Shown here: piece after piece, positions 1 through 6,009 of the stretch
Numbering within the stretch: the first letter of the stretch is position 1
How the letters are laid out: each line of letters opens with the position of its first letter
Source of the DNA: JBHIBA01 sp046758845
GTDB lineage: Bacteria > UBA8248 > JACPRG01 > G963555815
Length of the DNA stretch: 6,066 nucleotides
Reading direction: 5' to 3'
Assembly (NCBI GenBank): GCA_046758845.1
Contig: JBHIBA010000287.1
Span: 1-6,066, forward strand
Program-made: the position numbers and the translations under genes
Notes under the pieces: model-generated
What the model saw: only the letters and a program-made list of their open reading frames with translations
Told to the model about the DNA's origin: nothing
Databases searched by the model: none

Positions 1-1
1 A

Positions 2-25
2 AGTTGGCACGCCCTCAAGGAATAA
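2..25 (+). CDS. Possible 3' end of an upstream gene (partial)
   Basis: The frame beginning at base 2 reads SWHALKE and ends at a TAA at 23-25. This would be a plausible C-terminus of a co-oriented gene ending 42 bases before the amidohydrolase start. Only seven codons are visible, so no product can be named and chance is a real alternative. Another plus frame is open from base 1 to a TAG at 73-75, overlapping the amidohydrolase start, and is equally unprovable. Confidence 0.2.
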   Translation, partial: SWHALKE

Positions 26-67
26 CGTCGGGGAGACCCGCTTTTCGCACACTAGAAGGGGAAACGG

Positions 68-1249
68 ATGGCTAGCCTTGCCCTGACGAACATCGGTTGC
101 CTGATATCCGGCTCGCTGGAAAAAGGCCTTCTTGACGCGGACACCTTACTCGAAGAAAAGGGCCGGGTCGTCGAAATCGGCCGGGGGCTGGACGTCTCCG
201 GGATGGAGCGCGTCCTGGACTGCGCCGGCACGACTGTGGCTCCGGGCCTCATCGACGGCCACCTCCACGTCGTCATCGGAGATTACACCCCTCGCCAGAA
301 AACGGTGGATTTCCTCGAAAGCTTTGTGCACGGCGGCGTCACCAGCGGGGTCTCCCCGAGCGAGGTCCACGCCCCCGGACGGCCCAGTGACCCCGTAGGG
401 GTCAAGGCGCTGGCCATTGCAGCCCAAAGGTGCTTCAGCAACTTTCGTCCCGGCGGGCTGAAGATGCATGCGGGCTCGGTCATCATCGAGCCGGGACTGG
501 AAGAGAAGGACTTCGAGGAGCTGGCCGCGGCGGGGGTGTGGCTGGCGAAGGTGGGGTTTGGAAACTTCCAGCGCCAGCGGGATGCGGCGCCTATCGTCCG
601 GGCCGCGCAGCGCCACGGGTTCAAGGTCCTTTGCCACACGGGCGGCGCGTCCATCCCCGGAAGCTCTCCTGTCGCGGCCGAAGACCTGTTGGAAATCCTG
701 CCTGACATCGCGGCCCACATCAACGGAGGCACTACAGCCCTCCCCGACGAGGGCCTGCGGAGGGTGATCCGCGAGAGCGACATCAAGCTCCAGATTTGTC
801 AGGCGGGCAACTTACGGTCCGCGCTGCTCACCGTGGAACACTGCAGGGAGATGGGTCAGCTGGGCCGGATCAACATCGCCAGCGACTCTCCCTCGGGGAC
901 CGGCGTTCTCCCCATGGGGGTAATCAAGTCGGCCGTTGAGTTGTCCTCGCTGGCACCTTTGAGGCCCGAGGACGCCTGGGCGATGGGAAGCGGCACCGCG
1001 GCGGACGCCTGGGGCCTCCGCGACAACGGAAACATCGCCGTCGGCCGCGCGGCCGACCTGGTCGTCATGGACGCCCCGCTGGGATCGGCGGCCGAGGACG
1101 CCCTCGGCGCCATCGCTATCGGAGATATCCCTGGAATCACGGCCGTTCTCATCAACGGTGAGGCCTGGACGATGAAGAGCCGCAACACGCCGGCAGCGGC
1201 GAGATACTGCAAGTGGATCCGGCTCGGAAAAGCCGGGGGCGGGCATTAG
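68..1249 (+). CDS. Enamidase-like metal-dependent amidohydrolase
   Basis: A 393-residue amidohydrolase-superfamily enzyme, probably cytoplasmic, with no signal peptide. It has a short N-terminal beta segment (about 1-57), a metal-dependent TIM barrel, and a C-terminal beta segment (about 320-370). Visible metal-site candidates are His65 and His67 in the HxH motif after APGLIDG, Lys161 as the bridging residue, His190, His217 and Asp273. Compared from memory with Eubacterium barkeri enamidase, which hydrolyses 6-oxo-1,4,5,6-tetrahydronicotinate to 2-formylglutarate, it shares DYxPRQKTxDF (72-82), HTGG..IPGSS (190-200), SPSGTG (274-279), PLGS.AEDA.GAIA.GDIPGI (337-357) and KSRNTP (370-375), as well as length and N-terminus. 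Enamidase, as I recall, has Glu at the bridging position; Lys here would be carboxylated, as in most of the superfamily. The start is supported by AAGGGG at 56-61, six bases before ATG. A cyclic amide or enamide substrate is inferred. Other nicotinate-pathway genes are not in the window, so another lactam or imide substrate is possible. Confidence 0.87.
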   Translation: MASLALTNIGCLISGSLEKGLLDADTLLEEKGRVVEIGRGLDVSGMERVLDCAGTTVAPGLIDGHLHVVIGDYTPRQKTVDFLESFVHGGVTSGVSPSEVHAPGRPSDPVGVKALAIAAQRCFSNFRPGGLKMHAGSVIIEPGLEEKDFEELAAAGVWLAKVGFGNFQRQRDAAPIVRAAQRHGFKVLCHTGGASIPGSSPVAAEDLLEILPDIAAHINGGTTALPDEGLRRVIRESDIKLQICQAGNLRSALLTVEHCREMGQLGRINIASDSPSGTGVLPMGVIKSAVELSSLAPLRPEDAWAMGSGTAADAWGLRDNGNIAVGRAADLVVMDAPLGSAAEDALGAIAIGDIPGITAVLINGEAWTMKSRNTPAAARYCKWIRLGKAGGGH

Positions 1250-1459
1250 GCGGGGGCCTGCCCGCGGCGCGGGCCTCGCGGTGAAGGGGGTGCATGTTCA
1301 GACCTTAAGCCGGAGGGGGTCGGACAAACCTTTTCTTCATAGAATCGCGCCGGGATTCCCGCATCGATGACCACCATCTCGATCATTCATAATCCCCCCG
1401 CTGACCAACTCTGAGTCTCGTCTTCGCGAAATGGGGCATGACGATGGAGGAAAACCCTT
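1250..1459. other. Intergenic region between amidohydrolase and CoA ligase
   Basis: These 210 bases contain no convincing gene. They hold the GC hairpin at 1260-1274, a short CGGG/CCCG inverted repeat near 1351-1361, two -10-like hexamers (TAGAAT at 1340-1345 and CATAAT at 1388-1393), and the ligase Shine-Dalgarno site. Neither hexamer has a good -35 partner: the best is ATGACC at 1367-1372, only 15 bases before CATAAT. The gap length suggests the ligase may have its own promoter, but none can be fixed by eye. Confidence 0.4.
1260..1274 (+). repeat. Perfect GC hairpin after the amidohydrolase gene
   Basis: GCCCGC (1260-1265) and GCGGGC (1269-1274) are perfect 6-bp arms around a GGC loop, 11 bases after the TAG stop. 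An all-GC stem straight after a gene could slow or stop RNA polymerase or protect the 3' end of the message. No T-run follows (the next bases are CTCGCGGTGAAG), so it is not a standard intrinsic terminator. Confidence 0.35.
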
Positions 1460-3082
1460 ATGGGCAATTGGGAGGTTCCCCTCCCACCCAAATACCTGAA
1501 GGTCCCTCCGACCTTCAACATGGCTCAAGCGATTTGCGACCGCTGGTTGGGAGAGGGAAGAGAAACCGAAACGGTTCTCGTCTACGGCCGTGAGGGGATG
1601 ACGTTCAAAGAACTTCACGGCCGCATGCAACGCTGCGCCCGCGGGCTTTTGGAGCTTGGCATCGGCCGCGGGCAAACCTTTGTCATTCGCTCCCGCAATC
1701 AGCCGGACTACGTTGTCGCGGTCTTGGCCGGCCTGAGGATCGGCGCCATTCCCGTATTGAGCAACTCCCTGCTCGGCCCGAAGGAGCTTCGCCACGTCAT
1801 CGAGAATTCAGACGCGCGAGCCGTACTGACTACCGAAGACCGCATCGAAGCCGTCGAAGAGGTCCGAGCCGATTGTCCAGCCCTACGTCACGTCGTCCTG
1901 TTCAATGGGGAGCGGAAAGGGGCGATTCCATTCGACTCTCTGCTCTCGATGGAACCGGCCGACGTGGATGAGGTAGAAACCTCGCCGGGGGACAGGGCAT
2001 TTATGTTGTACACCTCAGGGACGACCGGACTCCCCAAGGGCATCGTCCACGTCCACCGGTGGCTCGTCGGGACCGGAGACCCCGTTGGGAACTTGATGTT
2101 GAAGCTCCGTCCGGACGACCTTTCCTGGCACCCATCGGAGTTCAGCTTCATGTACTCCTGGGGACACGGCCTTATGCATTGTCTATATATGGGGACGCCG
2201 ATCTTCATCCACCCCGAGCGGTTTCATCCCGCGGATGCTTTTCGCGTCATCGCCGAACATCAGATAACGGTGTTCTCCACGGTGCCCACGGCCTACCGGA
2301 TGATGTTGGCCGTCAAGGGGGTGGAGAAAAAGTATGACCTCAGTCGCCTTCGTCTTTGCGTCAGCTCGGGCGAGACGCTGCCGCCGGAAACCTATCACGA
2401 GTGGAAGGCGCGGTTCGGTTGCGACATCCTGGATGGAATCGGGGTTTCTGAGTGCCAGAAATTCTGCTGCAACCTGGATGGCGAACCCATCAAACCCGGA
2501 TCGGCGGGAAAAACGATTCCCGGATACGTCTTAGAAATGCACGATGACGAGGGCAAGCCGGTGCCCACGGGTGAGATCGGCCTTGTCGCATTGCGGGAGG
2601 ATTGTCCCGGCCTTTTCGTCGAATACCGGAAGATGCCGGAAAAGTGGACCGAGAACCACATCAACGGCTGGTACTACACCGGAGACTTGGCCTATTTCGA
2701 CGAGGACGGCTACTTCTGGTACGTGAGCCGGCGGGATGACTTGATCAAGAGCCGTGGCTACCTCATCTCCCCCAAGGAGGTGGAAGAGACCTGCATGGAG
2801 CATCCCGGCGTGCTGGAAGCGGGCGTCATCGGCATCCCAGACGCTACGACCGGCTACCGCGTCAAGGCCTACGTGGTCCTGAAGCCCGGAATGGAGGCGG
2901 GTGAGGCGATGGCCCGAGAAATCTGGGACCTGCTTCGCGAGCGCATCGCCCCATATAAGGTTCCCAAAATCATCGAATTTCTCCCGGCCCTCCCCAAAAC
3001 CGCAACCGGAAAGATCCGCCGAACGCAACTTCGGGAATCCTCAGGGATGGGAACCTCGGAGGGGCTCCTCTTCACCTTCTGA
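1460..3082 (+). CDS. AMP-forming aryl/acyl-CoA ligase (benzoate-CoA ligase type)
   Basis: A complete 540-residue ANL-superfamily adenylate-forming enzyme that makes an acyl-CoA from a carboxylic acid, ATP and CoA through an acyl-AMP intermediate, most likely in the cytoplasm. Motifs in order are: the phosphate loop YTSGTTGLPKG (184-194); A5 DGIGVSE (325-331), whose Glu331 would bind Mg-ATP; A7 YTGD (407-410), whose Asp410 binds the ribose; the hinge-region SRRDDLIKSRG (423-433); and A10 PKTATGK (512-518), whose Lys518 is the adenylation lysine. The N-terminal PPTFNMAQAICDRW and the barrel-side VFSTVPTAYRMML (271-283) resemble benzoate and 2-aminobenzoate CoA ligases. After Glu331, CQKFCCN replaces the MLHIF-like segment I recall from benzoate-CoA ligases, so benzoate itself may not be the substrate. 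The start has GGAGG at 1446-1450, nine bases before ATG. The UbiD-family gene follows, suggesting an aromatic acid substrate. Class is certain; substrate is inferred. Confidence 0.93.
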   Translation: MGNWEVPLPPKYLKVPPTFNMAQAICDRWLGEGRETETVLVYGREGMTFKELHGRMQRCARGLLELGIGRGQTFVIRSRNQPDYVVAVLAGLRIGAIPVLSNSLLGPKELRHVIENSDARAVLTTEDRIEAVEEVRADCPALRHVVLFNGERKGAIPFDSLLSMEPADVDEVETSPGDRAFMLYTSGTTGLPKGIVHVHRWLVGTGDPVGNLMLKLRPDDLSWHPSEFSFMYSWGHGLMHCLYMGTPIFIHPERFHPADAFRVIAEHQITVFSTVPTAYRMMLAVKGVEKKYDLSRLRLCVSSGETLPPETYHEWKARFGCDILDGIGVSECQKFCCNLDGEPIKPGSAGKTIPGYVLEMHDDEGKPVPTGEIGLVALREDCPGLFVEYRKMPEKWTENHINGWYYTGDLAYFDEDGYFWYVSRRDDLIKSRGYLISPKEVEETCMEHPGVLEAGVIGIPDATTGYRVKAYVVLKPGMEAGEAMAREIWDLLRERIAPYKVPKIIEFLPALPKTATGKIRRTQLRESSGMGTSEGLLFTF

Positions 3083-3429
3083 TTCCCCGAATGGACGGCC
3101 AGGCGACGGGGACCAGTCGGAAACGAACGTCATCCGGAAGGTGGGGGACACGCGATCATTTCATTCCCAAGATTTTCCGGCTTGGAACCTTCACGTATGT
3201 GGAATGAACAAGTCGAGTCATGGGGAGACGAGTGCGCGGAGACTGCCGAATCCGGCGGGCGAACGTCGAATTCTGCACGGGACTGGGCCGATCAGGGTAT
3301 CCTGGCGCCGACCTGGTTGACTCCCGGCCCTCGCTCTTGGCCGAAAGTTGTTTCCGCCCTTCATCGAACGCGAAATTCTGCTAAACTGCTTTTATTGATG
3401 AGGCCGTATGGAAAACGCCGGCTTAGCCC
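3083..3429. other. 347-base intergenic region, no clear gene
   Basis: This stretch separates the ligase from the UbiD-family gene. An open frame at 3182-3448 would encode 88 residues, but it starts at TTG (first ATG at 3197), lacks a ribosome binding site, runs into the UbiD gene and resembles no family I know. Just after the ligase stop, CCCCG (3085-3089) and CGGGG (3107-3111) could pair across 17 bases, with no T-run. CCGGAA (3134-3139) and TTCCGG (3175-3180) are short distant inverted arms. TTGACT at 3317-3322 is a good -35 hexamer without a matching -10. The last 70 bases hold a candidate promoter. The region probably carries regulation of the UbiD gene or is the relic of a lost gene. Confidence 0.5.
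3360..3387 (+). promoter_or_regulatory. Candidate extended -10 promoter for the UbiD-family gene
   Basis: TGCTAAACT at 3379-3387 fits an extended -10 element (TGn followed by a hexamer matching TATAAT at four of six). A weak -35-like TTCATC lies at 3360-3365 with a 16-base spacer. Transcription would begin near 3394, leaving a leader of roughly 36-51 bases. The local A+T content is higher than in flanking DNA. The match is weak and comes from inspection alone. Confidence 0.22.
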
Positions 3430-4932
3430 ATGGAGATTCGTGCGGTGATCTTTAACGATCTTCGACAGTTCATCGATGAGGTGGACCGGATCGGCGAGCT
3501 CCACCGAATCGACGGCGCGGATTGGGATCTGGATATCGGCGCCCTGACGGAGATGATCGCAGAACAAGATCTCGAGAGCCATCCCGCCCTGCTCTTCGAT
3601 CAAGTCAAGGGTTATCCCAAAGGGTATCGAGTTCTCTCGAATGTCTTGACCAACGTTCGGCGCAACGCCTTGGCGCTGGGGCTCGATCCGGATACGCCGC
3701 CGCTGGAAGCGTTGCGCTACTGGAAAGATAAGGTGGCTGCTTTCAGGCCGATCCCGCCCAGAGTGGTTACCGACGGTCCTGTTTTTGAAAACGTCTGCAA
3801 GAGAGACGATGTTGATATTTTCAAGTTCCCGGCGCCCCGGTGGCATGAGAACGATCCCGGGCGCTTTATCGGGACAGGCAACATGGTCATCATGAAGGAT
3901 CCCGACGGCGACTGGATCAACGTGGCGGCTCAGCGAAACATGGTTTTTGAGCGCGACACCATCGGCATCCTCCCCCTGCCGGGGAAGACCCCTGCAATCT
4001 TCCTCCAGAAAGCGCATGCACGGGGGGAAAGTCTCCCCGTGGTCATCAGCTTCGGCCAGGAGCCCTTGACGTGGATCCCGGCCGGGTTTTTCTTCCCTTA
4101 CGGACAGAGTGAGTTCGATTACATCGGACATCTGAGAGGTGAGCCGTTGGATGTCGTTCACGGGCCTTTGACGGGTCTTCCTTTCCCAGCGACCGCTGAG
4201 ATTGTCATCGAAGGGCACATCCCGCCGATGGAAGTCGAGCATTGCATGGAAGGCCCCTTCGGTGAGTTCACCGGCTACTACGCGGGTGGACCGCATCCTC
4301 AGCCCGTCGTCAAGGTTGAGGCCGTCTATCACCGGGACGATCCGATCATTCTCGGCGTCCCTCCGTTGAAGCCTCCGGTTGGCCCGTATACGGGAATTCC
4401 GTTGTTGGCGGCGGATACCTGGGATGCCCTGGAGAAATCCGGCATTCCCGATGTGATGGGGGTCTGGCAACCGGTGAGCCGGCTCATGACGGTCGTGTCC
4501 ATCCGCCAGCGCTTTGCGGGTCACGCAAAATCGGCGGGGCTTGTGGCGGCCGGGGCAAGGGGAACGGCTTACTTTATCAAGTACGTCGTCGTCGTGGATG
4601 ACGACATCGACATCACGAGTCTGCAGGACGTGATGTGGGCCGTCGTTACACGCTGCAACCCCGAAAGCTCAATCGACATTATCAAGGAGACCTGGGGTTC
4701 TTCTCTCGACCCGAGCTTGTCACCGGAAGTGCGGCTCAAGCTGGGTCCCGAGGCTCATTTGAATTCCAAGGTCATCATCAATGCGTGCAAGAATTACAAG
4801 TGGATCAAAGATTATCCACTGATGAACCGGGTGTCGGATGAGGTGCGGAGAGCGACACGGGAAAAGTATCGGGAGCTCTTCGAGCATCTGGCGCAGCACA
4901 TGACGTACCCCCCCGAAATCGGTTCAGGTTGA
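3430..4932 (+). CDS. UbiD-family prenylated-FMN-dependent (de)carboxylase
   Basis: A 500-residue UbiD-family protein (495 if GTG 3445 is the start). The family catalyses reversible non-oxidative decarboxylation of aromatic and unsaturated acids in the cytoplasm, using the prenylated flavin made by UbiX; no ubiX is visible here. Catalytic residues are intact: Arg169 in NVAAQR (164-169), and Glu274 and Glu279 in EGPFGE, matching the Arg-Glu-Glu triad of Aspergillus Fdc1 (R173, E277, E282) in spacing. Of the metal and cofactor ligands, Asn164 and Glu257 (in AEIVIEG) are present. The residue 23 after the Asn, where Fdc1 has His191, is Thr187 in PGKTPAIF. The N-terminal DLRQFI, FFFPYGQSEFDYIGHLRGEP (221-240) and GYYAGG (282-287) are typical. 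Length is normal. The gene follows an aryl-CoA ligase type gene, so it may act on an aromatic acid or its CoA ester, or on a CO2-accepting aromatic. Family is certain; direction and substrate are not. Confidence 0.92.
   Translation: MEIRAVIFNDLRQFIDEVDRIGELHRIDGADWDLDIGALTEMIAEQDLESHPALLFDQVKGYPKGYRVLSNVLTNVRRNALALGLDPDTPPLEALRYWKDKVAAFRPIPPRVVTDGPVFENVCKRDDVDIFKFPAPRWHENDPGRFIGTGNMVIMKDPDGDWINVAAQRNMVFERDTIGILPLPGKTPAIFLQKAHARGESLPVVISFGQEPLTWIPAGFFFPYGQSEFDYIGHLRGEPLDVVHGPLTGLPFPATAEIVIEGHIPPMEVEHCMEGPFGEFTGYYAGGPHPQPVVKVEAVYHRDDPIILGVPPLKPPVGPYTGIPLLAADTWDALEKSGIPDVMGVWQPVSRLMTVVSIRQRFAGHAKSAGLVAAGARGTAYFIKYVVVVDDDIDITSLQDVMWAVVTRCNPESSIDIIKETWGSSLDPSLSPEVRLKLGPEAHLNSKVIINACKNYKWIKDYPLMNRVSDEVRRATREKYRELFEHLAQHMTYPPEIGSG
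3432..3435 (+). promoter_or_regulatory. Ribosome binding site favouring a GTG start at 3445
   Basis: GGAG at 3432-3435 lies nine bases before GTG 3445-3447, while the upstream ATG at 3430 has only GCCGGCTTAGCCC before it, with no purine-rich site. A GTG start would give MIFNDLRQFI, closer to the usual UbiD N-terminus, in which the DLRxFI segment comes within a few residues of the start. The first five codons (MEIRA) would then be untranslated. Confidence 0.5.
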
Positions 4933-4951
4933 ATGAGAGTCCGCTGAACCG
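4920..4951. terminator. Inverted repeat across the UbiD-family stop codon
   Basis: CGGTTCAG (4920-4927) and CTGAACCG (4944-4951) are perfect 8-bp arms with a 16-base loop that contains the TGA stop (4930-4932). The repeat lies between convergent genes and could act as a weak bidirectional terminator or 3'-end stabiliser. Neither side has a proper T-run; CATTTTC comes only about 13 bases after the plus-strand stem. The rest of the gap (4952-5061) shows nothing clear. Confidence 0.35.
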
Positions 4952-5061
4952 TTGAGCCTGCCTCATTTTCAGGAAAAAGTGTAGTCGGCGGTTGAAAAGT
5001 GCGGGCTCGGTCGGTCGTGCCGTGAGACTCCTGTGGCATCCCGGAGCGGCCGGTCGAATGC

Positions 5062-5952
5062 CTAACCGCGGACTCGTTTGACGAAGGCCGAGACCGCCCT
5101 GCCGACCTCATGCGGGCAGTCCTCTTGGACGTAGTGCCGCGCAGGGAGCGTGATCTCGGTCTGGTTCGGCCACTTCCGGCAGAACTCCCGCGCGGCTCCG
5201 GCCAGGGCATGGCCGAACTCGCAGTTGATGAAGAGCTTGGGAAGGTCCTCGCTGTTTGACAGGAAATCGCTGTAGCGTTTTACCATCTCGTAATTGTCCG
5301 CAGGCGCCCCTTCGAACGGGATCTCCCGCGCCCACTGCAGTGTGAGCATGCGTTTCTCCGGGTCTTCGGTGGGAGCTCGGTAGACGGCCTTCTCCTCCTC
5401 CGTCAGGTCCCGGATAATGCCCTTATCGAACAGCATGGTCTCGACGAAGAAGTTGCTTTCCATGACCATCCTGTCTCCCTCCGGCGAGCGGAGCTTTTTG
5501 AACACCGCCACTCGCTCCTCAGGCATGTCCGACCAGAGGCGGGGCCGGACCATCGCCTCCATGTAGGCGATGCCGGAGATGTGGTCCGGATAACGGCAGG
5601 TGCGGTAAAAGCCCAGCGCCGCACCCCAGTCGTGTATCACCAGGATCACGTTTTTTGTGAGGCCGAGCGCCTCGAACCATGCGTCGACGTATTTCACATG
5701 CTCGGCGAATCGGTAGGCGCCGCTCGGCATCTTGCCCGATTCCCCCGCGCCGATGAGGTCGGGCGCCAGGCAACGTCCTTGCCCCTCTACGTGCGGAATG
5801 ACATTGCGCCAGAGGTAGGAGGTCGTGGGATTTCCGTGCAGAAAGACAATGGGCTCCCCTTCCCCCGCTTCGACGTAAGCCATTTCGGAGTCGAGTACCT
5901 GAAGGCGCCTGTAGGGATAGGGATTGGCCGCCGATATGTCGTCTGTCTTCAT
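5062..5952 (-). CDS. Haloalkane dehalogenase, subfamily II (alpha/beta hydrolase)
   Basis: A complete 296-residue alpha/beta-hydrolase that would hydrolyse carbon-halogen bonds of haloalkanes to alcohol, halide and proton, in the cytoplasm (no signal peptide). The full catalytic pentad of the LinB/DhaA type is visible: nucleophile Asp108 and halide-binding Trp109 in IHDWGAALGF, second halide-binding Asn41 in FLHGNPTTSYLWRN, acid Glu132 in AYMEAM after strand 6 (diagnostic of subfamily II), and base His273 in ARHYVQED. Length equals LinB, and long stretches such as KLFIN and WPNQTEIT are family hallmarks. The cap domain (about 133-215) differs in its tunnel region: MLFDKGIIR (173-181) has an extra residue and Phe175 where LinB and DhaA have Pro, so the substrate range may differ. 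The start is set by homology; purine stretches AAGGGAA and GAAAGG on the minus strand are poorly spaced. It converges on the UbiD-family gene and is not co-transcribed with it. Related non-dehalogenating proteins (Renilla luciferase type) share the pentad but are uncommon in bacteria. Confidence 0.93.
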   Translation of the reverse strand: MKTDDISAANPYPYRRLQVLDSEMAYVEAGEGEPIVFLHGNPTTSYLWRNVIPHVEGQGRCLAPDLIGAGESGKMPSGAYRFAEHVKYVDAWFEALGLTKNVILVIHDWGAALGFYRTCRYPDHISGIAYMEAMVRPRLWSDMPEERVAVFKKLRSPEGDRMVMESNFFVETMLFDKGIIRDLTEEEKAVYRAPTEDPEKRMLTLQWAREIPFEGAPADNYEMVKRYSDFLSNSEDLPKLFINCEFGHALAGAAREFCRKWPNQTEITLPARHYVQEDCPHEVGRAVSAFVKRVRG

Positions 5953-5988
5953 GGGTTCCCTTAACCTTTCGTCCCCTCGTTTCGATCA

Positions 5989-6009
5989 AGACCGCTCGTT
6001 GCCCGGTCT
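5989..6009. repeat. Inverted repeat upstream of the dehalogenase gene
   Basis: AGACCG (5989-5994) and CGGTCT (6004-6009) are perfect 6-bp arms separated by nine bases, 36 bases upstream of the dehalogenase ATG. The size and position would suit a dimeric repressor or activator operator, or a hairpin in the 5' leader. No regulator gene is in the window. Confidence 0.25.

Noticed and set aside
146..718. Minus-strand frames opposite the amidohydrolase (also near 283-786 and 812-1246).
   Set aside because: They are antisense shadows of a gene whose metal ligands and motifs are intact on the plus strand.
1340..1393. TAGAAT and CATAAT as -10 boxes for the CoA ligase.
   Set aside because: Neither has an acceptable -35 hexamer at 16-18 bases, so they are mentioned only in the intergenic entry.
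2901..3320. A plus-strand frame overlapping the 3' end of the CoA ligase.
   Set aside because: It overlaps the conserved A10 region in another frame, and its low-complexity Arg/Ser/Pro-rich product looks like a shadow.
3182..3448. An 88-codon plus-strand frame in the gap before the UbiD-family gene.
   Set aside because: It has a TTG start, no ribosome binding site, no recognisable family, and it overlaps the next gene's start.
3361..4524. A 387-codon minus-strand open frame opposite the UbiD-family gene.
   Set aside because: It lies antisense to strongly conserved catalytic motifs, its product is rich in Arg, Asp and His without domain sense, and such shadow frames are common in G+C-rich DNA.
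4908..4914. A run of seven C near the end of the UbiD-family gene, considered as a frameshift site.
   Set aside because: The frame reads normally through it (Tyr-Pro-Pro-Glu) and stops five codons later at a length normal for the family.
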